A stretch of 64,000 nt of DNA from Parelaphostrongylus tenuis. Its lineage: Eukaryota; Nematoda; Chromadorea; Rhabditida; Metastrongylidae. A model generated the notes under the pieces. That model was given only the letters and a program-made list of their open reading frames with translations. It was not told the DNA's origin and did not search any database. Position numbers and translations under genes: made by a program. Shown here piece by piece: positions 10,740-22,110 of the stretch (position 1 is its first letter; each line of letters starts with the position of its first letter). The stretch covers positions 1 through 64,000 of the forward strand of contig JAHQIW010002051.1 in NCBI GenBank assembly GCA_019055375.1, written 5' to 3'.

Positions 10740-11290
10740 GTTAGGTCAGCAAAATCCGTGAAACCCTTTACATGAGATGAATCGCAACTGCGACTCGATA
10801 ACCGAGTCGTGTGCATGGCACCACCAGAAGTATCTTTGATGCTTCAGAAATTGCACTTTGTGATAAAGATGGATTTGAGCCATTTCTGTCGCCACTATTG
10901 ATATTTAGACACGGCTCAGTATAACTGCCTAAAAAGAGCTTTCTAAAGCGAATCCTGCCATGAGTGCTTATACATCTCTGCCGTTAGTGGCACATTCTAA
11001 TCTCATAGATAGAGTACCGAGAATCATCAGTCCCTCTTTACATGGCTGTAATTTGAATTCGTTGCGATTTCTAAGAACGTCACTAACAAAAGTCTGCGCA
11101 TTTGCTACGAGAGTCACTCTCCTAGAGCACTTCACTATTGAAAATGGAATGTAGATTTGTAGAAATTGCTCAGAAAACAGCCTTTGGAAAACATTTGACT
11201 GCACAATTACTACATCTACTGCGAAGTTCAAGAGGTGGGCTGTTCACTCAAAGTGTGAAATTCGAACTTAATTTCCTCGCTACAGCGCAC
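10740..11290 (+). repeat. E3 repeat, copy 1
   Basis: Shared with 19,210-19,760 (direct) and 38,676-39,090 (reversed). The marker ATGAGTGCTTATA(C/A)ATCTC is followed by GTGGCACATTCTAATCTCAT and TTTGCTACGAGAGTCACT. Minus-strand ORFs of 87 codons here and at the second copy are similar, but the third copy is broken, so I do not call a gene. The origin is unknown. Confidence 0.7.
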
Positions 11291-11439
11291 AAATAATTTA
11301 GTTGAAAAACAAACTAGTTTTCTGAATCCACACTTTTTGAGCTATCGAACGATATCTGAAACCCTGTTATTAGGCTTGGCATAAACGATACTGAAACGCG
11401 CAAAGCACTCCGCAAACAAAACGCAGCTTTCGTTCAACG

Positions 11440-12754
11440 CTGCTCAGCTCTGGAGCTAGGTCGTTCATCATGTTGATTTCACGGCTTAGATAGACGTAAC
11501 TAGCACTCAACAAAGCATAGCCATACGAACAGACAGGGTTCGGAAATGGTTTTAGTGCCATAGATCACATTCACACGATTACAAGACTCATTGAAGACAT
11601 GATAGTACAAACAACCACTTTGTCTCACTTTCATCGATTTGAAAACAGCCTTTGATTCAGTGGAAACAAAAGCGGTTGTAGAGGCTCTGAATAACTACGG
11701 CGCTTCTAAGTATATAATGATACTTGGTGAGCTTTGTAAAGATTTCACGACCATAATATCTCCAATCTACAAGAACATCACCATCGCCGTAAGAAGAGGG
11801 GTTCCATAAGGAGATACAGTTTCGCCATAATTATTTACTGCCACCCTCCAAAATGTCATGCTAAAATTAGAATGGGACTATAGGTGGTAAGAATTGACGG
11901 TCGGCAATTGAAACATCTTCTCTTTACTGACGATGTCGTCTTCACAACACTAAGCATCAGTCAAGCGGAACGAATGTTGAGCGATTTCAAAAAGCCTGTG
12001 AAAAGAATTGGTCTCTAGCTAAATCGAACGAAAACGATGTTAATGAGGAACGGACGGGTTTTGAATGTCCCATTCACGCTCAACGGAACGACAATCTCCA
12101 AATGTTCCAGTTACGTCTATCTAGGCCGTGAAATCAACATGATGAACGAGCTAGCTCCAGAGCTGAGCAGGAGGAAACGAGCAGCTTGAGGAACGTTCAA
12201 GAGCATCGCAGATGTAGTGAAGAGTACCGAGAACATCCGACTCCGTGCCCACCTTTGCAACTCGACAATTTATCCCTCCCTAACGTATGCAGCAGAAATC
12301 CCATCGCTTCGTAAGCAGGATGAAAGATCACTTGGTGTTAGTGAACGCGCAGTCGAAAGGTCGATGCTAGTAGTATCTCGTATCTCTCAAATGAGAGAAT
12401 GGATCCGAAGCTCCAACCTACGTCAACGATCAAAAATCAGAGACGCCGTTCTACACGCCAGGATATCGAAATAAGGTCAGCCGGACACATGATGCGCTTC
12501 AACGACAACAGATGGACGAGAGTCGTTACCGACTGGATTCCTCGGGAAGTCAAGCGCTCTAAAGGAAGACCACCGACCCATTGGTCCGATTTCTTCACGA
12601 AAGCTATAGAAGAAAAATATGATGCTCAGCAAATACCTAGAGCGAGGATGACCTACTTTGTTACTATTGCATGCGATGGGAAAGATGGAATGTTGCTAGT
12701 ACCCGCTTGAGTCATTCGACGATTAACGGGACGGCAGGTGATACAGGTGTTACG
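11440..12754 (+). pseudogene. RTE LINE fragment R1 with inverted 5' piece
   Basis: The 63 bp at 11,440-11,502 read on the minus strand as the RT segment [19 protein letters not shown]. From about 11,504 the plus strand restarts at the part corresponding to [13 protein letters not shown] of the complete copy and runs to the 3' tail. Catalytic-region remnants (FDSVETKAVVEAL, then the region of FADD changed to FTDD) and the C-terminal [15 protein letters not shown] region are readable, but stops and frameshifts are scattered throughout. The 3' end carries only about one and a half copies of the ACAGGTGAT tail repeat. Confidence 0.85.
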
Positions 12755-13329
12755 TATAGCTTGCTAGGCTCTAAACGTGGGGCTGCGTACCCACGAGTAG
12801 CTTGCCAGTCTCTCTCGGAGGAGCAAAAGGAGCTTATTTGCTGGAGACGACTCGTAACCTCCTCCATGCACTTGCCAGCCGCTTGATTGCAGGCTTTTGG
12901 CCGACTTGACTCGTAGAAATAGAGTTTTGCAAATCGAACCTGCAGAAGCAGGCAATTTATTCCTAGGCTCCTTCTGCATCTCTGGGAGGCACACGGTCGC
13001 TTTTGGTTCGCTCTTATTCCTTTATCCACCTCTTTGTCCCTATGTGCCTGTGTGGTGTGCTCTCTTTCCTTTTCTATCTTCTTGTCTTCGCTGATCTACA
13101 AAGGGAGTTTAGATCAAATAGAAGACGCGTTTTATGTAAAAGCGTATTTTTTAGTTCCCTGATGCTTTTTCTCAGGCTAATAGGCTCTTAGATTTATTTT
13201 ATACGCACTATTTTTTGCACAACTTTTTACATCAAATTCATTAAGTTTGATACGTTTCACTATGAAGATATCTAGTAACGTTGGTACTAACAGCTTATTT
13301 TATGATTTACCTAGTACACGAGCTAATAA
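12755..13329. other. Unassigned DNA with one edge repeat
   Basis: 12,980-13,040 (GGAGGCACACGGTCGCTTTTGG onward to TTATTCCTTTATCCACC) is repeated reversed at 63,930-64,000, at the window's right edge. ORFs of 60-105 codons on both strands across 12,712-13,191 overlap and have no motif I recognise. The remainder shows nothing I can support. Confidence 0.4.
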
Positions 13330-13560
13330 ATGAGTTTATTCGATAGAGGTTTCGACATCTGTGTCTTCTCCAGAGCCGTTGACTCGGGTCGATTATCCAC
13401 AGTCCTTCGTCCTCGTTATAGATCTTCCCCTTCAATGTGGCTCCAATTTGAGTGGCGCTCCATAAAAGAGGATTCGACACAAACGACGGCGAAGAGGAAG
13501 ATCTACGGCGAGAGCAAACAATCTTGGAGACCTGTGATATCGAAAGACTAGTAGCAGCCT
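13330..13560 (+). repeat. F repeat, copy 1
   Basis: The block GACTCGGGTCGATTATCCAC followed by GTCCTTCGTCCTCGTT and, about 60 bp on, GAGGATTCGACAC has relatives at 29,380-29,520 (-), 37,890-38,130 (+) and 39,370-39,480 (-). All are short and diverged, with no shared open frame. The origin is unknown; in two copies the neighbouring sequence has GAAACG-containing hairpin-like text resembling decayed Penelope ends, which is only a suggestion. Confidence 0.5.
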
Positions 13561-13684
13561 AGAGAAGGAGTTCTTCCCAGCAAAATGTAAGGTAGATAAG
13601 AAAAAACCCGTGGTCCCATGAAGCATAATTTTTACAGGCAGGATAAACATTTTATAGGCAGCATAAACATGATTGTTCATGTTC

Positions 13685-16600
13685 TTGAGAATCTACCCTT
13701 GAAGTTGACATTTAAGTGCTTTTTGATGCACAGTTTCCCTATTACTTTCCTAAACCGACTATTGTTTCAAGCAATGACCTAACTACTCCAAGCGGGAGAT
13801 ATGATATTCTATTTTCTTAAAATGCTCTTTGGAGACCTTCTAGAAATATATCCGGCTTCACAATCGGCACGGTTTGAGATCTCGCATGACGATTACGCAA
13901 AGCAAGCCGAATGTGGAATATGATCTAATTTTTGCTGCTGTAAAGCTATAATTGGCTTCAAAAAAATCAGCCATAGTAGTGAAATCACCGAGAAAAATTT
14001 CAAATGATTATTAGATGTCAACGGAAGAATTCCTCGTGGGCGGTTAATGATAATACTTTTACGAGTAGCTCCTGTCATGAAGGAGATTGACCTTGCCGTC
14101 GTGAAAAAAATTGTTCCAAAAGTATGCATCCCTGAGGTTCACAAGGACTACGGATGTTTGCGCTGAAGATTTGAAAATAACTAGCGAGAGCGTTCCAGTT
14201 CCAGAAAAGCTGTACCGGTGGTATTATTTATAAATGAAGATAAAACGCGATAATTAAGCCACATTCAGATCTAAGCATAACTAAAAGACTTGTCAGAAAA
14301 TTAGTTTTTAAGCGACGCATATCATGCTATTTGTTAAAAAAGGGCTGACTTATAGAGCCCAATGCACGTGTTTCGACCTTGCAGTCTCGTCAGTCGGCAT
14401 TTACCCTTTTGCCTTTTGCCAATCCTCTGTGAGTGCTCCAGTCCCCACGCTAAGGATTAGCGACGACAAAAATTTTCACTGTAAGTCCACTGAAATTATC
14501 ACTGAACAGACAGTGTTGTACACTTGATTGCTCTTGGCTATTTTTCTATATCTTATATGGCATATTGTAATTTGAGCGTGGTCTTAAGAAAACACGAAAC
14601 GAAAGAGATGATATATTGAAGATATCAGTCAAAAGCAATCCAGTGTACAACACTGTCTGTTCAGTGACAATCTCACTGGACTTACAATGTAAAATGCTCG
14701 TTGTCGTTAAGTCTTAGTGTGGAGAGTGAATTGGAAAAAAAAACGAGGAAAAAAAGAGTAACTGCCCGACTGACTAGACCGCAAGGTCGAAACCCGTATA
14801 TCGGGTTTTATAAGTCAGCCCAACTTAACAAACCACATGACATGCGTGGTCCGAAAATGATTTCTTCTCATATTGTTTTGAGCTGTAGTCTTAAGAAAAC
14901 ACTCGAAGCAAACGATAAAACACTTCTACCAACAAAAGGAACAAATTCCATAGAAGAGTCGATGTTAATGACATGCCTACCCGTGATCATCACACTTCCT
15001 GTTTACGTTTTTTCACCGCATTGCTATGCAGTTTGTTTCACATTCGACTAGTCAAAATTTATTCGAGCTTGATAAAAACTTCTCCTGATCTAGTTGGTAG
15101 CATAGCGCTTATAACATGGTTCATCACGAAGACGGTGGGCAAACGCGTCCCTTGACTCACTAAGCTTCTCATCATCCAAAGTTGGAAAACTCATAATAGA
15201 CTTGTTTAGGTCCAATTCACTTCTTCATATTAACGTGGCGAAGCTACAGCACTGTCTTACCTAATTCACTAGGAGAATTAGCTCGCTGAGCTCAGTTTTC
15301 ACTAATATTTGCGAGGAAAATGGAAATTCTTTCGGTAGCACTTGATTTCACAAATGAAAAAGTTTGAGGAGACATATGAGTGGTGAATACGAAAAAACGA
15401 GTCCCTCGTAGGCAGTGTCGAGATCCACACAGTCAGCGAGAAGATAGAAATGTAAATTGAAAGTAAAAAGTTCCTTTGCTGTAGATAAAATCAGTTCATA
15501 ACATTATGGTTTGATGAAATTACTCACAGTGCGCAGATATACTCGCATATCCGCAATTACTCAAGAGACTTAACGAGGAGCATAATTGGAAGGAGTACTC
15601 ACATCGTAGCACGTGTTCAGTTTTGTTTCCTCTATGGCCTACCGTAGTGGATCATCTACTTTAGGCGATCCACTCGGGAACTGCTAATCGATGGAGCCGC
15701 TTGAACCTTATCGACCAAAATTCTTTGAAATCGAAACACGACTTTTCTGTGTCGTTTTGAAAGTTCTTTTATAGTTTCTGACCAGTATATGTCAATACTT
15801 GATAAAAATGTAGAAGTGAAATGCTAGTTACTTGTTCCATTTACTGGTTTATAAAATCAAATTCGTTTGTCTCACCTCAGGCGCGCCGTTATGTCATCGA
15901 GTCGCTCCAAGCTCACCAGTATTGAGAGACCATTCGCAAGTGGCGATATCGAATAATAAACCTACTCAGATGTTATGCCATTAGCTATGCTATATTATCA
16001 ACGAACCCTCATATCATTAACACGAGATAAGAGTTGCATGTCGCTGATGAACTTGTATAATCAAGTCCACTTTGATTGGTGACCAGATTCTCACCAATTC
16101 ACTACAAAACCGATTCTTTATTGTCAAAAATGATAAAAATCGTTCCAATCATTATAGCGCCTAATGTTTAATGTTCTTACATTCAACACAATTCCGCCAT
16201 TCGTGATCACTTTCACTTAGTAGCAAGCGTTTTCTGCTTTTTTTCTCAAAAGTCACTAGGCAGCTCAAATTTTCACAATTTTAATGTCATACTTTGCTTT
16301 CAAAATGGCTTTTTGATGCGTTGGAACAGCAAAATTATTAAGCTCAATACTGGATGCATTGGCTGGACAGAGCTTTACTCTAGAATTTTAGCGTTATACG
16401 AGAACTTACGCTTCGACATTTTCAACAACATACTTGCCTAGTAGAAGGATATTTTTTATTGCCCTGCAGCAGCGTAGATAATATTGAGTTTCACACCTTC
16501 CGCAGCATTCACATCAAACGGCACTGAGCGGTTAGGGTGTGAAGATGGTCTTCCGGCAGACTATTAGTAGTTCTCTGTTTATACATCTGAAATGAATTAG

Positions 16601-18816
16601 GATGATGCTGAAGCTATGCTTGGTTTTTGAGGTCTTCATGGAGCTGTTATATTTTTATATGAAATGAACATTGTAGCCTGCACCATGGAACGATAGCAAA
16701 AACTTAATACATGTTATTAGGTTTCTACGAAATGGGGAACAGAATTTCAAATAAATAACGGAAACTGCACCCTTTAGGATCAGCTTTGAGATTGTTGCGC
16801 TGAAAAAAAACGCTCGATTTTGTGCACAGAAGGTGGGAGATAATATTCTTTCTGTCGACACAGCGCATCAAGACAGTCTTTTCAGTCGCCAAGTGCAGTT
16901 TCAAAGTCACCGAAATCGTTTTATCAAACTATACTAAAAGTGTGGAGATAAAGCAGTGTTTAGCGAAAGGTAGAGAAATTTTATATACGCTGCCTTCGGC
17001 GGCAAAAAGGCCATTTAGAATCAAAGTTAAGTTGAATTATGTCTTGAATGTCGGAATTTATCTTATCGAATGACTACTTAGCTCTAAAAAACCAGAGAAT
17101 GCGCTGTTTTGGAGGGTTGACAATCATAACAGATAATGAAAAATCATTTATTTTCATATCTTCGAGATGTTCAACTCGAAACATTCAATTGAAAATATTT
17201 CTTTCTAATATTTCCGACGACCAGCAGCCCCAAATAGTCTGCAAAAAATTGACCCTACTTGCTTAGTACGTTCAATGCCTACATGTAATATACTCTTCCT
17301 GCAACAAAATTTCAACAGCTGAAAATTTCGAATAAATAAGAGAGATCGTTACAAATTTTTCCGCAACTATCGGACCTGGAGGTAAAGAAGTTATACATTG
17401 CCGAGAAATGTGAGCCATTCATTGATTACAAAAAAATCACATCAACATTATGAGAGAAGATAGTTCTGAGTAGATTAAGAAGTTGTAGCGGTCTGCAATG
17501 TCATCTGCTTCCATTGCGAAATAGAAGACATTAGAAATATAGACGCGCTATTTTTGATGTTTCCTGAATTATAATTACATGATATCGCACAAATAGTCTT
17601 GCTGCATGTGCAAAATTCACGTGCTAAACGATGTTGGAAGCGTTGATCAGCTGGAATGCTTAACACTGTGAATGTTATACTCAGTCAGGCATAGATTCTC
17701 CTCAATTTATAAAAGCGGCTTCATGTAATTTTTGCATTGTTAAGCGATGTATGTAAATCTCATGGAATACCTGTTATGTTGAAGCTGTATTGACGGCAGT
17801 TGCTGCTAATGTTAATGATGTTGTCGTGCCCTTTCGACTCTTAAAAGCGTTTGCACTCTTTATGCACTCTAAGTATCTATTTCGACGGATCATATGTAAT
17901 ATCGACTAAGCTCCTTCGCAAAGAGAAACACAATTTCAATAAAGAAGAACTGCTTACCACTTTGAAACGAGTAAAGCTACGCTTGGTAATTGATAAAAAT
18001 GATGTTCAAACTATCCCATATAAAAAATCAAGCGGGGACAAGTGGTCAGGACACGTGTATTAGTAATTCTTTCATATTCCACCTTCATTCCTTGGAATAA
18101 GTGAAAAGAGCACGAAATAACTCAAGAGTTTCACGAAAGATCATTGTTTGATAGTCTCAACATCATGAAACAATATTGCTTACTTTGTTTAGTGCTAAAG
18201 TAATGTTATAGCGTCGAAACACTGCTAAACATATCTCAACAAATATGAAAACGGTGAGAATGGGAGCAGTGACGTAGGTGTTCATCGATTTCGAGTGATA
18301 CTGAACTAAACTCGTTCGCTTTCATAGGAGTTTTCATGGTGTTGTCTCCGCGTTCACAATTTAACTGTAAAACCACTGTAACTTATTGAAATTTGTCTTG
18401 ATTATAACGCTAATGCTATCTCACTTAGTGCTTTGAAATCCATATGAAAGCAATAAATGTTCTGTGTTGTGCAATAGAGAACGTACTACTCATTATTTAA
18501 GCGCTTAATGATCTCAAAGAAAACAATGGAAACTTTCATTTATAATCGTGAAATTAATCCTATACTCTTCATAAGACCAGTCGAGTGACTGCATTAAAAT
18601 CATTATGTTATATATTCATCACTCATTCACTCACTGCTATCAAATACCAAGAAAAGCTTGCTCATCTATCACTAACTTTCTCGTTGTGACACTGTTCTAA
18701 TCAGTAAAAGCAAACCGAATGAAAACTGTGAAATATCGGATTGTATGCTCATCATTTGATCATACAATGTTTTCAAAACTAAAATTTCTCTACAATCATT
18801 CATTCCTCGCTGTGAA
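13685..18816 (+). repeat. E1 large non-coding repeat, copy C1
   Basis: Colinear over about 5 kb with C2 (44,600-50,240, same strand) and C3 (55,200-59,905, reversed). It contains P-family element P3. Shared landmarks include AAAAGTATGCATCCCT, CATGGTTCATCACGAAGACG, GGCTTTTTGATGCGTTGGA, TTCAGTCGCCAAGTGCAGTTTC and GGACACGTGTATTAGTAATTC. No ORF keeps its frame between the three copies, so it is non-coding or long dead. It lacks about 60 bp near 16,495 that C2 and C3 both have, and lacks the RTE insertion present in C2. The right junction at 18,816 abuts the second chimeric unit. Confidence 0.85.
14320..14872. mobile_element. P-family palindromic element, copy P3
   Basis: Left arm: GCATATCATGCTATTTGTTA, then CAATGCACGTGTTTCGACC and GTGTTGTACACTTGATTGC. 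Right arm: CAATCCAGTGTACAACACTG, then GTCGAAACCCGTATATCGGG and ACCACATGACATGCGTGG. The arms of about 220 bp are separated by roughly 110 bp containing GAGCGTGGTCTTAAGAAAAC. Nested inside E1 copy C1. Confidence 0.8.
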
Positions 18817-21218
18817 CCAATATTCTACGACGTTCAAGAAGTAAACAGTCAAACGAATGGAATGCTAGAAGTACTGGTATCCGCACAGTGAAAGAAGAAA
18901 AAAAAAAGACCTGTGAAGACGGATCAAACAAAGTGTTAAGAGAAAGGTGACCGATGTTGCTCTGATCAGTCAATCAAAAAATGAAAGCGAATGATTGTCT
19001 CATATAATGTAAATAATTCGCCACATGTATTTACGAGGCTCTTCAGTGCTGAAGATACTCGCTTATTTATAGACATATGGATAAATTCTTTGACGTTGAC
19101 TGATTCCTGACATGCCTGGTAATCATTTTTGAGCCACGCATGTCAGTGGTCTGTCAAAGAGGGATGACTTATACTGAAATTTATTGAAGCATATTGAAGT
19201 TTATTGAATACTGCTAGGTCAGCAAAATCCATGAAACCCTTTACATGAGATAAATCGTATCTGCGACTTGGTAACCGAGTCGTGTGCATGGCACCACCAG
19301 AAGTATCTTGATGCTTCAGAAATTGCACTATCTGATAAACATGGATTTGAGCAATTTCTGTTGCCATTAGTGATATTTAGACGCGGTTCAGTATAACTGC
19401 CTAGAAAGAGCGTTCTGAACCGAATCCTGCCATGAGTGCTTATACATCTCTGCCGTTAGTGGCACATTCTAATCTCATAGATAAAGTACCGAGAATCATC
19501 AGCTCTTCTTTACATGGCTGTAATTTGACTTCGTTGCGATTTCTAAGAACGACACTAACAAAAGTCTGCGCATTTGCTACGAGAGTCACTTTCCTAGAGC
19601 ACTTCACTATTACAAATGGAATGTAGATTTGCAGAAAATGCTCAGAAAACAGCCTTTGGAAAACATTTGACTGTACAATTACTACATCCACTGCGAAGTT
19701 CAAGAGGTGGGCTGTTCACTCAGAGTGTGAAATGCGAACTTAATTCCCTCGCTACAGCGCACTAAAAATTTAGTTGAAAAAACAAACTAGTTTTCTGAAT
19801 CCACACTTTTTGGGCTATCGAACGATGTCTGAAACTCTGTTATTAGGCTTGGCATAAACGATAGTGAAACGCGCAAAGCACTCCGCAAACGAAACGCAGC
19901 TTTCGTTCAACCCTGCTCAGCTCTGGAGCTAGGTCGTCTATCATGTTGATTTCACGGTTTAGATAGACGTAACTAGCACTCAACAAAGGATAGCCATACA
20001 AACAGGCAGGGCTCGGAAATGGATTTAGTGCCATAGATCACATTCACACGATCACAAGACTCAATGAAGACATGAGAGTACAAACAACCACTTTGTCTCA
20101 CTTTCATCGATTTGAAAACAGCCTTTGATTCAGTGGAAACAAAAGCGGTTGTAGAGGCTCTGAATAACTAGGGCGCTCCTAATCGGTACATAATGATCCT
20201 TCGTGAGCTTTATAAAGATTTCACAACCAAAATATCTCCATTCTACAAAACATCACCACTGACGTAAAAGAGCGAGGGATAATTTCGCAAAACTATTCAC
20301 TATCACCTACAAAACGTCATGCGAACATTAGAATAGGACGATATGGGAGTGAAAATTGACGGTCGACAATTAAACCATCTTCGCTCTGCTGACGACATCG
20401 TTCTCTTATAACCCCAACATCAGCCAAGCGGAATGAATGTTGACCGATTTCGATAGCGCCTGTGAAAAGATTGGTCGTCAAATAAATCTAACGAAAACGA
20501 TGTTCATGAGGAACGGATGGGTTTCCAATGCCCCATTCACGCTCAACGGAACGACAATCTCCGAATGTTCCAGTTACGTCTATCTAAGCCGTGAAATCAA
20601 CATGATGAACGACCTAGCTCCAGAGTTGAGCAGGAGGAAACGAGCGGCTTGGGGAACGTTTAAGAGCATCGAAGATGTAGTGAAGAGGACTAAAAACATC
20701 CGACTCCGTGCCCACCTTTTCGACTCGACAATTATCCCTGCCCTAACGTATGCAGCAGAAACCTGGTCGCTACGTAAGCAGGATGAAAAATCACTTGGCG
20801 TTATCGAACGCGCAGTCGAAAGGTCGATGCTAGTAGTATCCCGTATCTCGCAAATGAGAGAAAGGATCCGAAGCTCCGACCTACGTCAACGATCGAAAAT
20901 CAGAGACGCCGTTCTACACGCCAGGATATCAAAAATAAGGTGGGCCGGACACATGATGCGCTTCAACGACAACAGGTGGACGAGAGCCGTTACCGACTGG
21001 ATTCCTCGGGACGTCAAGCGTTCTTAGGAAGACTACCGACCCATTGGTCCGATTTCTTCACGAAAGCGATAGAAGAAAGATATGATGCTCAGCGAATCCC
21101 TAGAGCGAGGAGGACCCACTGAGCTACTCTTGCACGCGACAGGGTAAAATGGAAGAGTTGTCTGGTACCCGCTCGAGTCACTAGAAGATCAACGGGACGA
21201 CACAGGTGATACAGGTGA
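18817..21218 (+). repeat. Chimeric duplicated unit, copy 2 (contains SINE-A copy 3, partial)
   Basis: Matches 10,322-12,754. It starts abruptly inside a SINE-A body (AACCAATATTCTACGACGTTC) directly against the end of E1 copy C1, and ends at the RTE tail, immediately followed by reversed E1 sequence. E3 copy 2 occupies about 19,210-19,760. The abrupt start inside a SINE and the end at an RTE tail are what a 5'-truncated retrocopy of a longer transcript would look like; that reading is an inference. Confidence 0.8.
19912..21218 (+). pseudogene. RTE LINE fragment R2 with inverted 5' piece
   Basis: The inverted piece at 19,912-19,974 corresponds to the one in R1, with the same junction to plus-strand sequence. 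A 196-codon open stretch (20,437-21,027) covers the end of the RT domain and the C-terminal region ([36 protein letters not shown]), then a frameshift after RDVKRS breaks it. Upstream there are stops and a changed FADD region. The tail has two ACAGGTGAT units ending at 21,218. Confidence 0.88.
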
Positions 21219-21592
21219 TTTGAGGTTGCTGGTCGTCGGAAATATAAGAAAGAACTTTTTTTAGTTGAAGGTTTCGAGTTGAACATTTCAAAGATATAAG
21301 AACAAATGATTTTTCATTATCTCTGATGATTCTCAACCCTCCAAAACAGCGCATTCTCTGGTTTTTCAGAGTTAAGTAGTCATTCGATAAGACAAATTCC
21401 GACATTCAAGACATAATTCAACTTAACTTTGATTCTAAATGGCCCTTTTGCAGCCCAATGGCAGCGGATATAAAATTTCTCTACCTTTCGCTGAACACAG
21501 CTTTATCTCCACACTTTTAGTATAGTTTGATAAAACGATTTCGGTGACTTTGAAACTGCACTTGGCGACTGAAAAGACTGTCTTGCACGATG
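21219..21592 (-). repeat. E1 fragment joined to RTE R2
   Basis: Reversed E1 sequence equivalent to C1 positions about 17,240 down to 16,870 (TTCCGACGACCAGC, TTCTCTGGTTTTTCAGAG, TTGGCGACTGAAAAGACTG). The join to R2 falls at exactly the E1 base where RTE R5 interrupts copy C2. The fragment stops where T copy T2 begins. Confidence 0.8.
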
Positions 21593-21774
21593 AACTCTGC
21601 TCATACTGATGTATAAGTAGCGACATAGGGGTTATGCACATGAAACAATAAAACAAAGTCTGTTCACCGGACCCGTTATCGATTAACCTTGGCATTATTT
21701 GAATAATTCCGCATATTTTTTTTCGGCTAGCATGAGAATGTTAAAAGAAGATCTATTAAATGCAGCGTAGATGT

Positions 21775-22040
21775 GAGGCGCCGTGGCCGAGTTGTCGTAA
21801 TGCTCGTCGCTGCGCGCCGAACCGAGCTTCAACCCCAACATTCCTCAGAAGTCAACAACAACGCCTAATGGAGCGTAAGAGCCAGGCTGTCCTGGAGGAT
21901 GCAAGGTGAATCGCTCAAGCACTATTCTACGACGTTCCAAAAGAAGACGAAAAAGCGAAGTGAATGCCAGAAGTACTGGGATCCGAACGTTGAGAGAAAA
22001 AAAAACACTTTGAAGGTGGATCAGTAAAGTTTTCAAAGTG
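21775..22040 (+). mobile_element. SINE-A copy 4, in the left arm of T2
   Basis: Head GAGGCGCCGTGGCCGAGTTG, degraded B-box GAGCTTCAACCCC, body CACTATTCTACGACGTTCC, tail AAGTACTGGGATCCGAACG, GAGAGAAAAAAAAAC and GGATCAGTAAAG. It is mirrored by the copy in the right arm. Confidence 0.65.
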
Positions 22041-22070
22041 TGTAACTATAGACAATACAATACAATACAA

Positions 22071-22110
22071 CAGCTGGCTGACGTTTCGGCACTTTTGCCT
22101 TCTTTAGAGT
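22071..22110 (-). ncRNA. Decayed hammerhead-like motif, left arm of T2
   Basis: On the minus strand CTCTAAAGAAGGCAAAAGTG is followed by CCGAAACGTCAGCC. The GAAACGTC block and a GGC/GCC stem fit the 3' half of a minimal type I hammerhead of the sort known from Penelope-like elements, but the CUGANGA core reads CTAAAGA, so it should be inactive. The mirrored copy is at 24,531-24,569 on the plus strand. Confidence 0.35.

Larger units (their letters stand above)
10322..12754 (+). repeat. Chimeric duplicated unit, copy 1
   Basis: This stretch matches 18,817-21,218 colinearly with small indels. In order it holds the 3' half of a SINE-A, a P-terminus-like sequence near 10,652 (TTTGAGCCACCCATGTCA), the E3 repeat (about 10,740-11,290), a 63-bp inverted RTE piece and a plus-strand RTE 3' part that ends in the RTE tail ACAGGTG. 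The flanks to the left of 10,322 and right of 12,754 differ from the second copy. Confidence 0.8.

Noticed and set aside
10968..11231. 87-codon minus ORF with a near-identical twin at 19,440-19,703
   Set aside because: Similarity follows from the duplicated chimeric unit. The third copy of the repeat (38.7-38.9 kb) does not keep the frame.
16822..17073. Conserved-looking ORF in E1 (SVAKCSFKVTEIVL...), also seen at 21.5, 47.2 and 56.6 kb
   Set aside because: It recurs only because the underlying repeat recurs. Frames shift and stop differently between copies, and no motif or start is preserved, so it is not evidence for a gene.
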